Assembly (NCBI GenBank): GCA_965203565.1
Contig: OZ241896.1
Span: 868,001 to 932,000, forward strand
Length of the DNA: 64,000 nucleotides
Reading direction: 5' to 3'
Source: JAAXGX01 sp965203565
GTDB lineage: Bacteria > Acidobacteriota > Vicinamibacteria > Vicinamibacterales > UBA8438
The translations under genes were made by a program, and so were the position numbers. Positions 63,201 through 64,000 of the stretch are shown here, piece after piece; position 1 is the stretch's first letter, and each line of letters opens with the position of its first letter. The notes below the pieces were generated by a model, which saw nothing but the letters and a program-made list of their open reading frames with translations, did not search any database and had not been told where the DNA came from.

Positions 63201-64000
63201 GGACTTCCGGTTGAGCAGCAATGCGACGCTCACCATTGCAGCCGGGAGCACGAGCAGCAGCGGGACGGTCACGGTCACCGCGGTGGACAACTCCACCGAC
63301 GAGGCGGACAAGAGCGTGACGGTGTCGGGTTCGGCGACCAACTCGCAGGGAATCACGCAGCCGGCGGCGGTGACGCTGACGATCACCGACGACGACGATG
63401 CGCCCACGCTGTCGATCGACGCGCCGAGCGTGACGGAGGGCGACAGCGGCTCGGCGAACCTGACGTTCACGGTGAGTCTGAGTCCGGCCAGCGGCCGGCA
63501 GGTGACGGTGAACTACGCGGAGGGAACGGGCGGCACGGCGACGTCGGGTACGGACTACACGGCGCTGAGCGGCGGGATGCTGACGTTCGCGGCGGGGGAC
63601 ACGAGCAAGACGGTGACGGTGCAGGTGCGTGGGGACACGACCGACGAGCCGCACCAGACGGTGGTGGTGCAGTTGAGCGGGCCGACGAACGCGAGCCTTG
63701 CGACGGCTTCCGGAACGGGAACGATCCGGGACGACGACGCCTTGCCGTCGCTGTCGGTCAGTTCACCGAGCGTGACGGAGGGGGACAGCGGAACGAAGAA
63801 CCTGACGTTCACGGTGACGTTGAGCGCGGCGAGCGAGAAGCGTGTCCGTACGGTGTTCGCGCTGACGGGGGGCACGGCGACGCTGGGCACGGACTACACG
63901 ACGACGCTGGGGAGGAACCCGCCCCGGTCGTCGCTGGTGTTCTCGGCGGGTCAGACGAGCCGGTCGGTGTCGGTGACGGTGCGGGGGGACACGACGGACG
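54247..64000 (+). CDS. Giant secreted Calx-beta repeat protein (5' part, runs off right edge)
   Basis: The frame is open from the GTG at 54247 to the right edge, at least 3,251 codons. A signal peptide (RFVVGLLTAAVSWTFAVDAA) is followed by about 27 Calx-beta-like modules of ~117 residues. Each has LSIDSPRVAEGHSGS or a variant, LTFTVTL, VTVDYATGTGGTA, the box DYTA, GTLTFAAGETSKTVTV, then DEPNETVVVAL and TGTITDDD. Calx-beta modules bind calcium at such Asp/Glu sites and form rods in surface adhesins. From ~59.7 kb on, two module types alternate with a 699-bp period. GTG 54226 is an alternative start; a stop at 54199 bounds the frame. No ribosome site is evident. The C-terminus and any export or anchor domain lie outside the window. 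Confidence 0.9.
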   Translation, partial: MRPLRAARFVVGLLTAAVSWTFAVDAAAQDGAPTLSIDSPRVAEGHSGSTSLTFTVTLAPASHKTVTAPYADSRTGTATAGADYNALAPGTLTFTAGETSKTITVSVIGDTAAESDETVVVALGKADGAAVGTAAGTGTIADDDTAPALSIDSPRVNEGDEGAVNLTFTVTLAPTSTKEVTVGYAEGAGGTATAGADYNALAPGTLTFAAGDARKTVTVSVIPDTKAEPNETVVVTLSKPENATIARATGTGTITDDDAARPSLSIAGATVTEGTGGSTDLTFTVTLSAASAAGVTVDYATGTGGTAVSGTDYTAVSGTLTFTANDTTETLSVPVTTDATDENDETVTVILSNPVNATISTASGVGTITDDDAPPTVSIASARAAEGDSGSNDLEFTVSLGAVSGREITVDYATGTGGTAVSGTDYTAVSGTLTFAAGVTNRTVTVATIGDTTDEPNETVVVALRNAVNASLGAATATGTITDDDDPPTVTLSLSSGSISEASGTTAVSATLSHASSAATTIAIPARSLAWTVPADASITIPAGATANSADTVTLTAIDNTSDEPDRRYTVTGSASNAIGAGAVTGAALTITDDDPSPGGQCASEGVDLQFAVSPGTIAENGGTATVTVKALAPDLAVVQVLFGFSGATQGTHFTVTGSGTAQSGVGWLLGVPGGAARTTSTFTVTAQDNSDFETRTLRMDIAVLNVAGCSFPSQEVVIRDDDAALVTSAVSGQATEAGGAATFTVRLASRPTASVSVALSSADSGEGTVSPTNLTFTRTNWNSPQTVTVTGVDDDFHDGDRRYAVRLGRPATTDAGYGRLGPREVSVSTTDDESPPRVTLSVSPSSVSENGGTARVSATLGVASEAATTITISPVSGAYTVGSDATITIPAGATANAADTVTVTAVDNGADEVDRTPIVTGTASNPLGVGAVTGAVLTLTDDDGAPTVILSVSPARISEAGGTATIRAALSSAFSSDIEVSVSGLLGVYRVPDTAIVIRAGSTTSENTLTLTAANNPTDAPDRALVISGRARYTTDSGAAATAAVRPASLTIVDDDLPSGSSPIFINARGQRTSESSAGTGTTFAIGFHVILSHPARSEGVTVDYAVTSGTATAGQDYRAGRDFANVLRGGGTVLGGTLTFAAGEQRKWIYLEGLKDGVTEPVETVVVGLSNATNATIGQATIRSTISDGALPPYLTISPVHQYTGEGGVMRFSVTMDSLASGTVTVDYADAGTGTATSGSDYTAVTSGTLTMGSLVEYIQVQTLNDTVDEENHETFVLRLSNATNATFTDNAATTTGTGIIVDDDAPPTVSIDSPTVAEGDSGRRNLDFTVTLGSASGRTVEATYRDVAGTADTRDYVEVRGTLTFAPGETSKTVSVPVKGDTTDEEDETLDLLLTSNHLTLTASSRRATGTITDDDDEPQLGISAGSVTEGDDGSTTLTFTVSLSAASGKSVTVEYEDAGTGTAASGADYTALPAGTLTFAAGETSKTVTVSVTGDETDEPNETVVLELSDPVNATISTASASGTITDDDDAATVTLSLSPDSLAEGGRDEVSTVTATLDRATGRETVVTVSAAAGTNAAASDFRLSSNTELRIAAGATSSTGTVTITAVDNAADQPTRSVTVSGSAASDLEIRDPSAVTLTITDDDPAPTAAIDSPSVTEGDDGDTALLGFTVSLSAASGKTVEVAYGEDATESTAESGTDYTAVGSGKVTFTPGETKKTIAVSVTGDELDEDDETVSIKLTSAKEATINTSGDSGTGTITDDDDEPSLSISSPSVSEGDSGATDLAFTVTLDAASGRRITVAYADAGTGSARSGTDYAAISGGALTFAAGETSKTVTVSVRGDTADEPNETVVVALSSPTNATVSATAGRGTGTITDDDDAPTVTLALSRTSIAESGATNSATVTASLDRASSEDTTVTVSAAAGAATAATDFTLSASPTLTIAAGSTSSSGTVTVTAVDNTRDEADKSVTVSGSATNSQGITQPSAVTLAITDDDDAPTLSIDAPSVAEGNSGSADLTFTVSLDAASGKEITVAYAEGTGGTATSGADYTAPSGGTLTFAAGETSKTVTVSVRGDTTDEPNETVVVALSSPTNATVSATAGSGAGTITDDDDAPTVTLVLSRSSIAESGAANSTTVTASLDHPSSSATTITVAAAAGAATAATDFALSSNTTLTIAAGGTTSSGTVTVTAGDNTRDDPDKSVTVSGTATNAQGITQPAAVTLTITDDDDAPTVTLALSRSSIAESGATNAATVTASLDRASSQQTTVTVSAAPGANAANGDFSLSASPTLTIAAGATSSSGTVTVTAVDNTRDQVDKSVTVSGSAANSQGITQPSSVTLTITDDDGAPTLSIDAPSVTEGDSGSANLTFTVSLRPASGRQVTVNYAEGTGGTATSGTDYTALSGGMLTFAAGETSKTVTVQVRGDTTDEPNETVVVALSGATNATVSATAGRGTGTITDDDDAPKVTLALSRTSIAESGATNAATVTASLDRASSASTTVTVSAAPGAATAAGDFSLSSNTTLTIAAGSTSSSGTVTVTAVDNTRDQVNKSVTVSGSAANSQGITQPSSVTLTITDDDGAPTLSIDAPSVTEGDSGSANLTFTVSLSPASGRQVTVNYAEGTGGTATAGTDYTALSGGMLTFAAGETSKTVTVQVRGDTTDEPNETVVVALSSPTNATVSSTAGTGTGTITDDDDAPTVTLALSRTSIAESGATNAATVTASLDRASSASTTVTVSAAPGAATAAGDFSLSSNTTLTIAAGATSSTGSVSVTAVDNTQDAANKSVTVSGSATNSQGITQPAAVTLTITDDDGAPTLSIDAPSVTEGDSGSANLTFTVSLSPASGRQVTVNYAEGTGGTATSGTDYTALSGGMLTFAAGDTSKTVTVSVRGDTTDEPNETVVVALSSPTNATVSATAGRGTGTINDDDATPKVTLALSRTSITESGATNAATVTASLDRASSASTTVTVSAAAGANAAAGDFRLSSNATLTIAAGSTSSSGTVTVTAVDNSTDEADKSVTVSGSATNSQGITQPAAVTLTITDDDDAPTLSIDAPSVTEGDSGSANLTFTVSLSPASGRQVTVNYAEGTGGTATSGTDYTALSGGMLTFAAGDTSKTVTVQVRGDTTDEPHQTVVVQLSGPTNASLATASGTGTIRDDDALPSLSVSSPSVTEGDSGTKNLTFTVTLSAASEKRVRTVFALTGGTATLGTDYTTTLGRNPPRSSLVFSAGQTSRSVSVTVRGDTTD
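59709..63750 (+). repeat. 699-bp higher-order repeat within the Calx-beta gene
   Basis: Blocks starting near 61458, 62157 and 62856 are spaced exactly 699 bp (233 codons, two modules) and are almost identical over ~600 bp. An earlier pair at 59709 and 60408 has the same 699-bp spacing. Between 60408 and 61458 the spacing is 1,050 bp, so one extra module was gained there. This indicates recent in-frame amplification. Confidence 0.85.

Noticed and set aside
61045..63654. Minus-strand frame of 869 codons and shorter relatives
   Set aside because: Antisense shadow of the 699-bp Calx-beta repeats; Arg-rich and without motifs.

Overview
The window is GC-rich throughout (about 70% by eye) and comes from a Gram-negative bacterium: it has an outer-membrane porin, periplasmic redox proteins and several signal-peptide proteins. 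Gene content (gap-pgk-tpi-secG cluster, TrmFO, a secreted PQQ dehydrogenase, giant repeat proteins, many small mobile elements) fits Acidobacteriota of the Vicinamibacteria type best. That placement is inference from gene content; there is no rRNA in the window.

Layout. (1) 1-10049, minus strand: the 5' part of a giant secreted protein made of ~125-residue tandem repeats. It runs off the left edge and its start region contains a 16-nt G tract. (2) 10109-14065: a wrecked DDE-transposase insertion sequence, invaded by a 1,970-bp TG...CA element that carries a DUF222-HNH endonuclease gene and leaves a 6-bp target duplication, and by copies of a ~158-bp MITE-like repeat (five copies in the window, most with 4-bp target duplications). 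(3) 14172-17644: gap, pgk, tpiA, secG and tRNA-Leu(GAG), a core metabolic and housekeeping block. (4) 17680-21601: a short-chain dehydrogenase, then a three-gene operon resembling the decaprenyl-phospho-arabinose pathway (UbiA-type phosphoribosyltransferase, DprE1-like, DprE2-like). (5) 21639-31318: PQQ dehydrogenase, BNR-repeat protein, NhaC antiporter, TreT-like glycosyltransferase, secreted VOC protein, PAP2 phosphatase and a MATE-clan membrane protein. (6) 31277-35015: an operon of porin, FMN-binding protein and a cytochrome b-ApbE fusion behind a promoter with a TetR-type palindrome; this looks like a flavinylated extracytosolic electron-transfer module. (7) 35075-41072: proC, DUF457-type membrane hydrolase, SixA-like phosphatase, YggT, M1-type peptidase and a membrane protein. 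(8) 41096-46439, minus strand: cysteine desulfurase (DndA/IscS), DndC, a methyltransferase-HNH fusion and a ParB-like DNA-binding protein, without DndB/D/E. This is the strongest candidate for an undescribed defence or DNA-modification system. (9) 46562-53710: trmFO, xerC, an ABC-F ATPase, an ECF sigma factor with its zinc-finger anti-sigma factor, and two small secreted or membrane proteins. (10) 54247-64000, plus strand: the 5' part of a second giant secreted protein built of Calx-beta repeats, preceded by a 17-nt C tract and running off the right edge.

The two giant repeat proteins, one near each end and both pointing outward, each have a long G/C homopolymer at the start. In the left gene the tract is translated between start codon and signal peptide. 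In the right gene it lies in a small upstream reading frame whose stop overlaps the giant gene's start. Both arrangements suggest phase-variable surface proteins.
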